Shown here piece by piece: positions 40,778 through 48,886 of a DNA stretch of 64,000 nt (within the stretch, counting starts at the first letter, position 1; each line of letters begins with the position of its first letter). Under the pieces are notes generated by a model, which made no database searches, was not told the origin of the DNA, and saw nothing but the letters and a program-made list of their open reading frames with translations. This DNA is from Prosthecodimorpha hirschii (GTDB lineage: Bacteria; Pseudomonadota; Alphaproteobacteria; Rhizobiales; Ancalomicrobiaceae). Position numbers and translations under genes: made by a program. Where the stretch lies: contig NZ_LJYW01000001.1 in assembly GCF_001305515.1 (NCBI RefSeq), positions 5,492,857-5,556,856 of the forward strand, given 5' to 3'.

Positions 40778-41689
40778 GTGGACAAGAGCCCAGACGCCTT
40801 CCGGACGATCAGCGAAGTCGCTGCCGATCTCGGTCTCCCGCAGCATGTCCTGCGCTTCTGGGAAACCAAATTTCCGCAGATCCGCCCCCTGAAGCGGGGC
40901 GGCGGGCGGCGCTACTACCGCCCCGACGATGTCGAACTGCTGCGCGGCATCCGGCACCTCCTCTACGGCGAAGGCTATACGATCCGCGGCGTCCAGCGCA
41001 TCCTGAAGGCGCAGGGCGTGCGCTTCGTCATGAATGTCTGGCGGGACGGCGCCCCGCAGCCGAGTGCCGACGGCGTTCAGCGGTCCGGCGGGCGCCCGAT
41101 TCCGGAAGACGACGGCTACGACATGTCCGAGGAGGCCGGCGGCTATTCGGACGACGGCTATGCGGACGACGCCTATCCGGCGGAAGCCGACGCGGCCGGG
41201 GCCGCCCTGCCGGGCGGCTACGAGCCCGAGCGCTACGGTTCCGAACGGCCGGGCGACACGCGGCGCGGTCCGGGCGATCTGGATCACGGGGAGGCCCGGC
41301 GCGAGGCCTCGGCGGCCGCGATGGCCCAGCGCTTCGCCCCCGCGGCCGGCGATTCGATCGACCGGGTCGTCGGCCATGCGCGCGACCCGATGGCGACCCC
41401 GCCGACCCGCGGCCCCTCGCTCAGGGCGGCCGATCCTCACCTGCCGACCGGGGAGACGAGCCGGACGCCGCGTGCCGCCCAGACGGCCCGCGAGGGCCTG
41501 GACGAAGGGCCGACCCGCTCCGGCTTCGGGGCGATCATCGATCGCTTCCGCGGCAATCCCTCCGGCCGGCCGGAGGGCGAGACCGGCCCGGTGCTCAATC
41601 CGCGCCTCAGCCGCGAGGAACTGCGCCAGCTGCAGGCGACCCTGTTCGAACTCCTGGAATGCAAACGCCTGCTCGATCAGGCCCGCTGA
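40778..41689 (+). CDS. MerR-family transcriptional regulator
   Basis: DNA-binding regulator of 303 aa. The N-terminal winged helix is clear: [40 protein letters not shown], and [20 protein letters not shown]. The long middle is low-complexity, rich in Gly, Asp, Pro and Arg. The end [20 protein letters not shown] is the conserved C-terminal helix of the alphaproteobacterial type found after ihfA. The GTG at 40778 ([11 protein letters not shown]) matches the family start; a TTG at 40769 is possible. The signal it senses is unknown. Confidence 0.88.
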   Translation: MDKSPDAFRTISEVAADLGLPQHVLRFWETKFPQIRPLKRGGGRRYYRPDDVELLRGIRHLLYGEGYTIRGVQRILKAQGVRFVMNVWRDGAPQPSADGVQRSGGRPIPEDDGYDMSEEAGGYSDDGYADDAYPAEADAAGAALPGGYEPERYGSERPGDTRRGPGDLDHGEARREASAAAMAQRFAPAAGDSIDRVVGHARDPMATPPTRGPSLRAADPHLPTGETSRTPRAAQTAREGLDEGPTRSGFGAIIDRFRGNPSGRPEGETGPVLNPRLSREELRQLQATLFELLECKRLLDQAR

Positions 41690-42012
41690 AGGCCGGACCG
41701 GTCCGGTGACCGGGCGGGCCACGGCCGTGCTGCCGGAGGCGCTCCGGCTGCCCGGTAACCGGGCTAGGGAACGGGGCGGCGCTCGGCTGTGCCGGCGAGG
41801 CCGTGGAGGCCGCCGCCCGCCTGGCATGCGCTCGAGGAGGCCCGGCACGCCCGGCGCCGCACCGGCGATCCGGGTGGCGATCCGGGCGGGCCGAACCGCC
41901 GCCCGCTCGCGCAAACCGTCCCCCGGCGCCGCCCGACGACGAGACGCGCCGTCGTGGGAAACCCCGAAATTCGGTTGCGCGCGTCGCCGAAACCGTCTAA
42001 TCCCAGCGCCAT
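41690..42012. other. Intergenic region before tRNA-Pro
   Basis: 323 bp of very G+C-rich sequence with no credible gene, repeat or terminator that I could see. Confidence 0.45.
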
Positions 42013-42089
42013 CGGAGTGTAGCGCAGCCTGGTAGCGCACCTGACTGGGGGTCAGGGGGTCGTCAGTTCGAATCTGGCCACTCCGACCA
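42013..42089 (+). tRNA. tRNA-Pro (GGG anticodon)
   Basis: 77 bases forming a full cloverleaf: acceptor CGGAGTG/CACTCCG, D-arm GCGC...GCGC, anticodon stem CCTGA/TCAGG with loop CTGGGGG (anticodon GGG), T-arm GTCAG/CTGGC (one mismatch) around TTCGAAT, and an encoded CCA end. An integrase fragment lies 56 bp downstream, so the 3' end has probably served as an attachment site. Confidence 0.95.
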
Positions 42090-42144
42090 TTTCCAAAAAA
42101 GCATATTGAATTCGCTTAGCTATTTCGGCTTTTTGGCAAATCGG

Positions 42145-42330
42145 TCATTTCGGTTTGACAGTGGTGCGCGCTGCCTCGGCCGCGACCTGCTTCGCCAGAC
42201 CGGCCTCGGCGAGGGCCCTTTGGTTCGCTGCGGCGGTGTACCGGGTCACTTCCTTCAGCGTCTTTTGCCCCGTGATCGCAGCGATTTCGTGGGGCGTGCA
42301 GCCGGCTTCGGCCAGCCGCCGCTTCTGCGT
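42145..42330 (-). pseudogene. Tyrosine recombinase (integrase), C-terminal remnant
   Basis: The last 57 codons of a phage-type integrase: RRLAEAGCTPHEIAAITGQK, then TLKEVTRYTAAANQRALAEA. The catalytic Tyr of VTRYT remains, but the HxxR box and all upstream domains are missing; the frame before it dissolves into Pro/Arg-rich sequence. The fragment points toward tRNA-Pro(GGG), as integrases at tRNA attachment sites do. It is a scar of an element that was lost or rearranged, not an active gene. Confidence 0.8.
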
Positions 42331-42421
42331 CCATGCGGGCGCCCGCCGGATCGGCGATGGCGTAGGCCGTCGCGGCAGCGGGCCCGGTGGGGGCTCCGCT
42401 GCCGTCTTTGCCGGGCCGGTC

Positions 42422-43573
42422 TCAGCCGAGGGCGCGGAAGCCGGCTTCGAGATCGGCGCGCAGGTCGGCGACATCCTCCAGCCCGATCTGCAGGCGGATC
42501 ACCGGCCCCGCATAGGCCTGCGGGAGGGTGCGGTCGTCGAGATTGACCGGCACGGCGAGGCTTTCGTAGCCGCCCCACGAGAAGCCGAGACCGAAGATCG
42601 TCAGGGCGTTCAGGAACAGGGCCGCCTCGGCGGCGCCGCCGCCCTTGAGGACGAAGGAGAAGATGCCGCTGGAGCCCGCGAAGTCGCGCCGGAACAGGTC
42701 ATGCTGCGGATGGCTCGGCAGCCCGGGATGCAGCACGCGGTCGACCTGCGGCTGGGTTTCGAGCCAGGCGGCCAGCGCGAGCGCGCTGTCGCGGTGCCGG
42801 TCGAGGCGCACCCCCATGGTCCTCAGGCCGCGCAGGACCTGGTAGGCCTCGTCGGAGCTGACGCAGGTGCCGAGATTGGTCTGGGTATCCTTGAGCCGCG
42901 GCCAGCAGGCGGCATTGGCGGAGACCATGCCGAACAGGATGTCGGAATGGCCGGCCGGATACTTGGTCGCCGCATGGATCGAGATGTCGACGCCATGGTC
43001 GAGCGGCCGGAAGTAGAGCGGCGTCGCCCAGGTATTGTCCATCATCACGATGGCGCCGGCCTTGTGCGCAACAGCCGCAACGGCATCGATATCCTGCAGT
43101 TCGAACGTGTTCGAGCCCGGCGATTCGGTGAACACGACCTTGGTGTTCGGCTTCAGCTTCGCGGCGATGCCGGCGCCGATCTCGGCGTCGTAATAGTCGA
43201 CCTCGACGCCGAAGCGGGCCAGCATTGCATTGGCGAAGCGCCGCGTCGGGCCGTAGACGGAATCGACGATCAGGAGATGGTCGCCGGCCGACAGGAAGGC
43301 GAGCAGCGGCACCGTGACGGCGGCAAGGCCCGAGGGGACGAAGATGGTCCCGGCGGAGCCCTCCAGGTCGTTGACGGCGTCGGCCAGCGCGTCCGTGGTC
43401 GGGGTGCCCTGGGTGCCGTAGGTGTATTTCTGGCGCCGCGCGGTCAGCGTTTCGGCATCGGGGAAGAGCACGGTCGAGGCCCTGACGACCGGCGGGTTGA
43501 CGAAGCCGTGAAAATCGTGCGGCCGGTTGCCGAGATGGGCGAGGCGGGTATTGGGTCCTTTGGGGCCGTTCAT
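42422..43573 (-). CDS. metC: Cystathionine beta-lyase
   Basis: PLP enzyme of the Cys/Met metabolism family, cleaving cystathionine to homocysteine, pyruvate and ammonia. The 383-aa product has YTYGTQGTPTTDALADAVND, FVPSGLAAVTVPLLAFLSAG, and the PLP lysine in SIHAATKYPAGHSDILFG at about 197-214. The end has GFSWGGYESLAVPV, typical of beta-lyases rather than gamma-synthases. The ATG at 43573 (MNGPKGPNTRL) gives family length. It is 312 bp beyond the TRAP binding-protein gene and may be separately transcribed. Confidence 0.9.
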   Translation of the reverse strand: MNGPKGPNTRLAHLGNRPHDFHGFVNPPVVRASTVLFPDAETLTARRQKYTYGTQGTPTTDALADAVNDLEGSAGTIFVPSGLAAVTVPLLAFLSAGDHLLIVDSVYGPTRRFANAMLARFGVEVDYYDAEIGAGIAAKLKPNTKVVFTESPGSNTFELQDIDAVAAVAHKAGAIVMMDNTWATPLYFRPLDHGVDISIHAATKYPAGHSDILFGMVSANAACWPRLKDTQTNLGTCVSSDEAYQVLRGLRTMGVRLDRHRDSALALAAWLETQPQVDRVLHPGLPSHPQHDLFRRDFAGSSGIFSFVLKGGGAAEAALFLNALTIFGLGFSWGGYESLAVPVNLDDRTLPQAYAGPVIRLQIGLEDVADLRADLEAGFRALG

Positions 43574-43885
43574 GAATGCACCTGGTCGGAATTGCGGACG
43601 GTTGCGTCGGGGATCGCAATCTGACGGATACAGTCCGGACCCGCCAGTGCCGAGGCCCCAAGGGCACGAGATTCGTATCCGGGACGGCGGGAGCGGCGAC
43701 GGCGGCAGCGACCCGTCGCGGATCCTCCAGCCATCGTCCCGGCCGCCAAGGGCGTCAGCGCGGCGCCGCTGCGATCCTGCGATGCGCTGCGGCACCGGCC
43801 GGCGGGAGGGTTTCGGGGGAGACGCGCGCCGACGACGACCGGCCTCGGCGGCAGCCGGGACCGTTTGCCGCCGGCGCGCGCCGGA
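43574..43885. other. Intergenic region upstream of metC
   Basis: 312 bp with no gene. I looked for a SAM-II (metA-type) riboswitch on the - strand and did not find its motif. The end of the TRAP binding-protein gene has no clear terminator. Confidence 0.45.
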
Positions 43886-44872
43886 TCACTTCAGGAAGCC
43901 GGCGTCGCGATAGGCCTTCTCGGCGCCCGGATGCAGCGGCACCGGCCGCATCGTCCAGGCGTCGGCCGGATCGAAGCCCTTCATCGCCTGATAGATGTTC
44001 GGCAGGCGGGCGCGGTTGTCGATGATCGCCTTGGTGATCTTGTAGACGAGGTCGTCCGGCAGGTCGGCGGAAACCAGGTAGAGGTTGCCCATCGCCGTCA
44101 CCGGCAGGTCGGCGCTCTGCAGGGCCGGGAAGGAACCGTTCTTGATGGTCGCCTCGGCATAGCCGAAGCGGGCCGCGAAATCCTTGCTGAGCTCGGCCGG
44201 GAAGGGCAGCAGCTTGGTCTTGCGCCGGCCGTCCTGAACCTGACTGGCGATGCCCGACGGAATTTCGCCGGCCGTCCACAGCACATCGAACTGGCCGTCG
44301 TTGAAGCCCTGGATCAGTTCGCTATAGGCGGACACGATCATCTTGCCGCCGCCGGCGCGGATCTTTTCGGCCGAGTTGCCGTAGAAGGCGAGCGCGCGCT
44401 GGAGCGTCAGATATTCCGACGTCGATTGCGGCGTGACGCCGATCTTGAGGGTCGGGTCGGCCAGGAGCTTGTCGAGTGAGCGGGTCTCGTCGGCCTGAAC
44501 ATAGACCATGAAGTAGACCGCGACGCCCGTCGATCCGAGGGTGCGGACCTTGTCCATCGGGCTCTTGTAGGGATCGCTGCCGTCGCGGGCGGCCTTGGAC
44601 AGGAAGTCGATGCCCATGGCGATCTGGCTGATGCCGGCCTGGATGCGGCTCGGATTGTCCTTGCCGCCGCCCGGCACGACGCGGATGTTCAGGCCCGGGA
44701 TGCTCTCCATCACGATGGCCGAGACCCCGGTGGTCTGGGTGAACCACGCGCCACCCGGGGATCCCGAGGACCATTCGATGGTCTGGGCGGAGGCCGAAGC
44801 CACGGTGCCCAAGGCAAGGCCGGCGGCCGCGAGGGCGAGGCGGACGGACTTCCAAGTCGATGCGAAACGCAT
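43886..44872 (-). CDS. TAXI-family TRAP transporter solute-binding protein
   Basis: Periplasmic receptor delivering a substrate to the fused TRAP permease encoded at the other end of this cluster. The 328-aa product has a Sec signal (RLALAAAGLALGTVASASAQ), then IEWSSGSPGGAWFTQTTGVS, IRVVPGGGKDNPSRIQAGIS, and FDVLWTAGEIPSGIASQVQD. TAXI receptors commonly bind glutamate-like or other carboxylates, but the ligand is not known. The ATG at 44872 follows AGAGAGGAG. It is the last gene of the - strand cluster. Confidence 0.9.
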   Translation of the reverse strand: MRFASTWKSVRLALAAAGLALGTVASASAQTIEWSSGSPGGAWFTQTTGVSAIVMESIPGLNIRVVPGGGKDNPSRIQAGISQIAMGIDFLSKAARDGSDPYKSPMDKVRTLGSTGVAVYFMVYVQADETRSLDKLLADPTLKIGVTPQSTSEYLTLQRALAFYGNSAEKIRAGGGKMIVSAYSELIQGFNDGQFDVLWTAGEIPSGIASQVQDGRRKTKLLPFPAELSKDFAARFGYAEATIKNGSFPALQSADLPVTAMGNLYLVSADLPDDLVYKITKAIIDNRARLPNIYQAMKGFDPADAWTMRPVPLHPGAEKAYRDAGFLK

Positions 44873-44912
44873 AGCGAACTCCTCTCTTGCCGGTATGCAC
44901 GGTATCGCCGTG

Positions 44913-45632
44913 CTACCGGGCCTCCTGGTGGTTTCGGTATTCCGCGAGGGTCCCGGCATCGGCCGGATAGAGGCCGACCAGCGGGCGGCCCTCCTCGACA
45001 CGGGCCTGGACCCAGGTCTCGAAACGGTCCTGCTCTTCCGCAGGGGCGGCGATCTCGCCGGCGACGGCCACGGGCACGACCAGGGCGCCGTCGCGATCGG
45101 CGACGATGATGTCGCCGGGATAGACCGCGGCGCCGCCGCAGCCGATCGGATCGCCCCAGCCGGCGAAGGTCAGGCCGCCGATCGACGGCGGGGCACAGGT
45201 GCCGTCGGCCCAGACCGGCAGGCCGACCCGTTCAAGGCCCGGCAGGTCGCGTGCCGCGCCGTCGCAGACGATGCCCCGGACCTGACGGACCTTGAGGCGC
45301 CCGGCGAAGATGTCGCCGAACGTGCCGGCGCCGCGATGGCCGTTGGCGTCGATCACGACGACGCTGCCGGGCGGGGCGGCATCCATGGCGGCCGGCAGGG
45401 CGCCCGGCCAGGCATAGCTCTCCGGCACGGTGCGGTCTTCCCGGCCCGGAATGAAGCGGACCGTGAAGGCCGGGCCGCAGATCGCGTCGGTGCCGATCAG
45501 GCGGCGGGCGCCGCCGATATAGGTCGCTTTGAGCCCGCGCTTGATGAGTTGGCTCGACAGCGTTGCGGTCGGGATGCGGGCGAGCCGTGCGCAGAGTGCG
45601 GTCAGGGCTTCGGTGTCTTCGGTCGCGCTCAT
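44913..45632 (-). CDS. RraA-family protein, probable 4-hydroxy-2-oxoacid aldolase
   Basis: The 239-aa product belongs to the RraA/HMG-aldolase family. The active-site pattern G..GDIFAGRLKVRQVRGIVCDG and the following AARDLPGLERVGLPVWA carry the conserved Arg-Asp pair of metal-dependent class II pyruvate aldolases (4-hydroxy-4-methyl-2-oxoglutarate aldolase/oxaloacetate decarboxylase). The N-terminal helix (LARIPTATLSSQLIKRGLKA) is family-like. It is immediately upstream of the TAXI receptor gene and 7 bp after the CMD-domain gene. The cluster context favours an aldolase over an RNase E regulator. Confidence 0.82.
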   Translation of the reverse strand: MSATEDTEALTALCARLARIPTATLSSQLIKRGLKATYIGGARRLIGTDAICGPAFTVRFIPGREDRTVPESYAWPGALPAAMDAAPPGSVVVIDANGHRGAGTFGDIFAGRLKVRQVRGIVCDGAARDLPGLERVGLPVWADGTCAPPSIGGLTFAGWGDPIGCGGAAVYPGDIIVADRDGALVVPVAVAGEIAAPAEEQDRFETWVQARVEEGRPLVGLYPADAGTLAEYRNHQEAR

Positions 45633-45639
45633 CGGTGCG

Positions 45640-46032
45640 TCAGCCCCCGAAGGCCTTGTCGACCGGCACCCGATAGGCGGTGACCAGACGGTTGGTCTCG
45701 TTCGCCATCCCGACCACGGCGACCAGTTCGCCGAACATCTCCTTCGACATGCCGGCCTTGGCGGCCGCGGCCGAATGGCTGGCGATGCAATAGGTGCAGC
45801 TGTTGGTGATCGAGACCGCGAGATAGAGCATCTCCTTGGTCAGCACGTCGAGCGCGCCCGGCTGCATGACCTCCTTCACGCTCTCCCAGGTCCGCTTCAT
45901 GGTGACCGGGTCGTTGGCGAGGTATTTCCAGAAGTCGTTGACATCCTCGACCTTGCGGGTCTGCTTGATGTCGTCGATCACGGCCTGCGATGCCGGCGGT
46001 GCAGTGTCGTAGGAAAGCGGTTCGGGCTTCAC
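45640..46032 (-). CDS. Carboxymuconolactone decarboxylase-family (AhpD-like) protein
   Basis: A 130-aa helical protein of the CMD/AhpD superfamily. The redox pair is visible in SITNSCTYCIASHSAAAAKA (CxxC with the following His), so peroxidase or thiol-relay chemistry is more likely than lactone decarboxylation. It starts MKPEPLSYDTAPPASQAVID and ends TAYRVPVDKAFGG. GGAGGAG lies before its ATG. It sits between the HcnB-like subunit and RraA-type gene; it could scavenge peroxide made by flavin oxidation, which is inference. Confidence 0.85.
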   Translation of the reverse strand: MKPEPLSYDTAPPASQAVIDDIKQTRKVEDVNDFWKYLANDPVTMKRTWESVKEVMQPGALDVLTKEMLYLAVSITNSCTYCIASHSAAAAKAGMSKEMFGELVAVVGMANETNRLVTAYRVPVDKAFGG

Positions 46033-46054
46033 GGGGCAGGTCTCCTCCTTGGGT

Positions 46055-47458
46055 TCACGGCCCGGCGATATCGCCGAGCGTGACCGGCTTGATCGGCATG
46101 CGGATGCGGTAGTGGCCGACCGCGTCGGGGGATCGTCCGGTCAGGTCGGCGAACAGTTCCGTGACGGTGTGGCCGCATAGCCGGCCTTGGCACGGCCCCA
46201 TGCCGCAACGGCTGAAGGCCTTGATCTGGTTCGGACCGGGACAGCCGCGGCGCACGATCTCGGCGAGGGTGCCGCGGTCGACCTCTTCGCAGCGGCAGAC
46301 CAGGGTTTCGTCCTGCGACGGGATGCGGTAGGCGTCGGCCGGCCGGTAGAGCGTTTCGAGGAACGGACGGACGGCCATGTCGCGGCGGCGCCGGCTTTCC
46401 AGAGGGGCGATCAGCCGGTCGCGGGTGGCGTCGTCGATCCGGCCGAGATCGGAGGCCGCCGCGATGGCGGCGATCTCGCCGGACAGCGCGGCCGCCACGG
46501 CGCCCGCAATGCCGCCGCCGTCACCGGCGACCATCACGCCGGCGACGCTGCTGCGGCCGGCCGCGTCGAGCGCCGGACGCCAGCACAACTGGCCCTCGTC
46601 CCAGCCATGGCGGCAGCCGACGGCCATCGCCGCGTTGACGTTCGGCACGATGCCCTGGTGCAGAAACAGCGTCCGACAGTCGAGGCGATGGCGCACCGTG
46701 CCCGATCGCCAGGTGACGGCGTCGAGCCGGTCGGCGCCGACGGCCGCCAGATCGGTGACATGGCGATGGACCGTCACGCCGGCCCGCCGGATTTCGGCCA
46801 GCAGGCCGAGCCCCTTGGCGAGGGTCGTGCGGCCGGACCAGGCCGATCCGAGCCGGCTCAGCGCGCGCCGCCGCGCGCCCCTCGGCGTGGTGTCGAGCAG
46901 GGCGCGGATGCGGATGCCGGCCCTCAGATACTGGGCGACGACGAGATAGAGCAGCGGGCCGCTGCCGGCGAAGACGGCGTCGTCGGCCACCGTCGCCGAC
47001 GTCTTCAGCATGATTTGCGCGGCGCCCGCGGTCATCACCCCGGGAAGCGTCCAGCCCGGCACCGGGAAGGGACGCTCCATGGCGCCGGTGGCGAGCAGGA
47101 TGCGGCGGGCGGCGAGCGTCCCGCCGCCGTCCGGCCCGGTATGGGAAAGGCTGCCCTCCGCCATGTGCCAGACCAGGCTCGACGGCCGATACGCGGCGCC
47201 GGACGCCAGGAACCGGGCGACCAGGGCGGCCCCGGCGTGATAGTCCGGCCCGAGAACATGCCGCGGCAGGGGCGGGGGATGGGCGACATTGCGGTAGATC
47301 TGCCCGCCGGGGGCCGGCTGGTCGTCGAACACGACCACCGCCAGGCCGAGTTCGGCCGCCCGGATGGCGGCGGCCATGCCGGCCGGTCCGGCGCCGACGA
47401 TCGCCAGATCGACGGTCGCGCCGTCGGCGGCGGCCTGATGTGCGGGGCCGGCCGTCAT
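46055..47458 (-). CDS. FAD oxidoreductase with [2Fe-2S] domain, HcnB-like subunit
   Basis: Subunit of a three-part amino-acid or opine dehydrogenase. The 467-aa product has an N-terminal FAD site (VDLAIVGAGPAGMAAAIRAA) and a second nucleotide site near residue 165. A C-terminal BFD-like iron-sulfur module with four Cys (LVCRCEEVDRGTLAEIVRRG, then FSRCGMGPCQGRLCG) completes it. Similar proteins are HcnB, OoxA and D-hydroxyproline dehydrogenase subunits. The ATG at 47458 overlaps the HcnA-like stop (ATGA), so the complex is made coordinately. Substrate unknown. Confidence 0.87.
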   Translation of the reverse strand: MTAGPAHQAAADGATVDLAIVGAGPAGMAAAIRAAELGLAVVVFDDQPAPGGQIYRNVAHPPPLPRHVLGPDYHAGAALVARFLASGAAYRPSSLVWHMAEGSLSHTGPDGGGTLAARRILLATGAMERPFPVPGWTLPGVMTAGAAQIMLKTSATVADDAVFAGSGPLLYLVVAQYLRAGIRIRALLDTTPRGARRRALSRLGSAWSGRTTLAKGLGLLAEIRRAGVTVHRHVTDLAAVGADRLDAVTWRSGTVRHRLDCRTLFLHQGIVPNVNAAMAVGCRHGWDEGQLCWRPALDAAGRSSVAGVMVAGDGGGIAGAVAAALSGEIAAIAAASDLGRIDDATRDRLIAPLESRRRRDMAVRPFLETLYRPADAYRIPSQDETLVCRCEEVDRGTLAEIVRRGCPGPNQIKAFSRCGMGPCQGRLCGHTVTELFADLTGRSPDAVGHYRIRMPIKPVTLGDIAGP

Positions 47459-47787
47459 GGCGTGCCTCGTGCGGCGGGAGCGGGCGGGACCGCCGAACCG
47501 GTCGACCGCGCGCCGTCCTGGCGGCGGATGCTCTGGCCCGGGACCACCCGCTCCTGGCAGGTCTGCCGGTTGGGCACGCCATCGATCTCGGCGAGGCATT
47601 CGAAACACACGCCCATCATGCAATAGGGCATGCGCGGCGCGGCCTTCACCGGCGTGGTGCGGAACGGTCCGTGCCCGGCGCGCAGCAGCGCCACGGCGAG
47701 ATTGTCGCCCTCGGGCAGCTCAACGCTCCGCCCGTCGAGGGAGACCGTGACCAGCCGGCCGGTCGGTTCGGTCAGGCTCCTAAACAT
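47455..47787 (-). CDS. (2Fe-2S)-binding small subunit, HcnA-like
   Basis: A 110-aa ferredoxin-type subunit. The Cys pattern is in MPYCMMGVCFECLAEIDGVP followed by RQTC, matching plant-type [2Fe-2S] binding. The N-terminus (VTVSLDGRSVELPEGDNLAV) is the ubiquitin-like ferredoxin fold. The ATG at 47787 overlaps the end of the HcnC-like gene by eight bases and its stop overlaps the HcnB-like start. It would pass electrons between the two flavoprotein subunits. Confidence 0.85.
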   Translation of the reverse strand: MFRSLTEPTGRLVTVSLDGRSVELPEGDNLAVALLRAGHGPFRTTPVKAAPRMPYCMMGVCFECLAEIDGVPNRQTCQERVVPGQSIRRQDGARSTGSAVPPAPAARGTP

Positions 47788-48886
47788 GAAAGCGCTCCGG
47801 CGAGAAGGCGGCGGCGAGGTCGGGCGCGAGCCAGTCGCCGGCAAGCGCGGCGGCGAACGGGCCGGCATGGAAGGGCAGCAGCGTCACGCCGCTATGCACG
47901 GACGCCAGATAGGCGCCCGGATGGGTGGCGGAGCGCTGGTAGACCGGCAGGCCGTCCGGGCTCATCACGCGCAACGCGCCCCAGGCGCGGACGACGCGGA
48001 CATGGCGCAGCAGCGGCAGGACGGCCGTGATCTTCGCGGCGGAATCGCGCAGCACCGGGCGGGTGGTCGCCTCGTCGAAGCCGGCCTCCTCGGAGGATTC
48101 GCCGCAGATGACGCCGCCATCCGCCGTCTGGCGGATGAAATGGATGCCGCAGGACATGAAGGGGCGCAGCTTCTCGGTGACGAACACCTGACCGCGCACC
48201 GGACGGACCGGCGCCGTCAGGCCGAGTTGCGGGGCGAGCGCGGCATTGCCGAGCCCGGCCGCCAGCACGACCCGGTCGGCCGTGGCCACGGTGCCGGCGG
48301 CGCCCTGCAGCACGAAGCCGCGGCCGTCGCCGTCGATCCGCGCGATCCGTGCGCCGGCCTGCACCCGCCCGCCGAAACGCTGGTAGCCGGACAGGAGCGC
48401 CCGCAACAGGCGCAGCGGATCGACCATCCCGTCGAGCGGGCAGAAGGTGGCGCCGGCGACCGTCTCGCCGATCTCGGGAATGACGGCGGCGATGGCGCTG
48501 CGATCGACCCGCTCGACGCCGCTCGGAATCCGGCTGGCCGCCTCGGCCGCCAGGAGCGCGTCGGCGCGACGGTCCAGCTCGGCCGCGCTCAGGCAGACAT
48601 AGAAGGCGCCGTTCTGCGAGAAATGCAGCGGCACCCCCGAGAGGTCCTCGAGTTCGGCCGCGAAGTCGCGCCAGCCGAGCGCGGCGCCGCGGCTCAGATC
48701 GGCATAGGTGGGGCTGTTCAAGCCCTTGCCCTGGACCCAGACATTGCCGAAATTGCCGCGTGCGGCGCGGAAGGCGACATCGCCCTCGTCGAGCAGCAGC
48801 ACGTCGTGGCCGGCCTTCGCCAGGCCATAGCCGATCCCGGCTCCGACCAGCCCACCACCGACGATGGCGAAGGCGGCATGGCTCAT
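47780..48886 (-). CDS. FAD-dependent amino-acid dehydrogenase, HcnC-like subunit
   Basis: Catalytic subunit of the DAO/DadA fold. The 368-aa product has the FAD site AFAIVGGGLVGAGIGYGLAK, GMVDPLRLLRALLSGYQRFG, and a C-terminal HSGVTLLPFHAGPFAAAL segment typical of D-amino-acid dehydrogenase/glycine oxidase-like enzymes. With the two following subunits it resembles HcnABC, octopine/nopaline oxidases and D-hydroxyproline dehydrogenase. The ATG at 48886 overlaps the racemase stop by four bases. Context (RidA, racemase) argues for oxidation of an amino acid to an imine. Confidence 0.87.
   Translation of the reverse strand: MSHAAFAIVGGGLVGAGIGYGLAKAGHDVLLLDEGDVAFRAARGNFGNVWVQGKGLNSPTYADLSRGAALGWRDFAAELEDLSGVPLHFSQNGAFYVCLSAAELDRRADALLAAEAASRIPSGVERVDRSAIAAVIPEIGETVAGATFCPLDGMVDPLRLLRALLSGYQRFGGRVQAGARIARIDGDGRGFVLQGAAGTVATADRVVLAAGLGNAALAPQLGLTAPVRPVRGQVFVTEKLRPFMSCGIHFIRQTADGGVICGESSEEAGFDEATTRPVLRDSAAKITAVLPLLRHVRVVRAWGALRVMSPDGLPVYQRSATHPGAYLASVHSGVTLLPFHAGPFAAALAGDWLAPDLAAAFSPERFHV

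Noticed and set aside
42116-42334. Intact integrase gene
   Set aside because: Only the C-terminal 57 codons are recognisable; the catalytic HxxR region is missing and upstream frames do not resemble a recombinase.
43574-43885. SAM-responsive riboswitch before metC
   Set aside because: No SAM-II or SAM-I core motif was visible on the - strand of this leader.
44913-45632. RNase E inhibitor RraA
   Set aside because: The Arg-Asp aldolase residues and the catabolic operon favour a metal-dependent aldolase over the E. coli RNase regulator.
46055-48886. Hydrogen cyanide synthase (hcnABC)
   Set aside because: Subunit architecture is shared with opine and D-amino-acid dehydrogenases; gene order, racemase, RidA and TRAP context point to catabolism.
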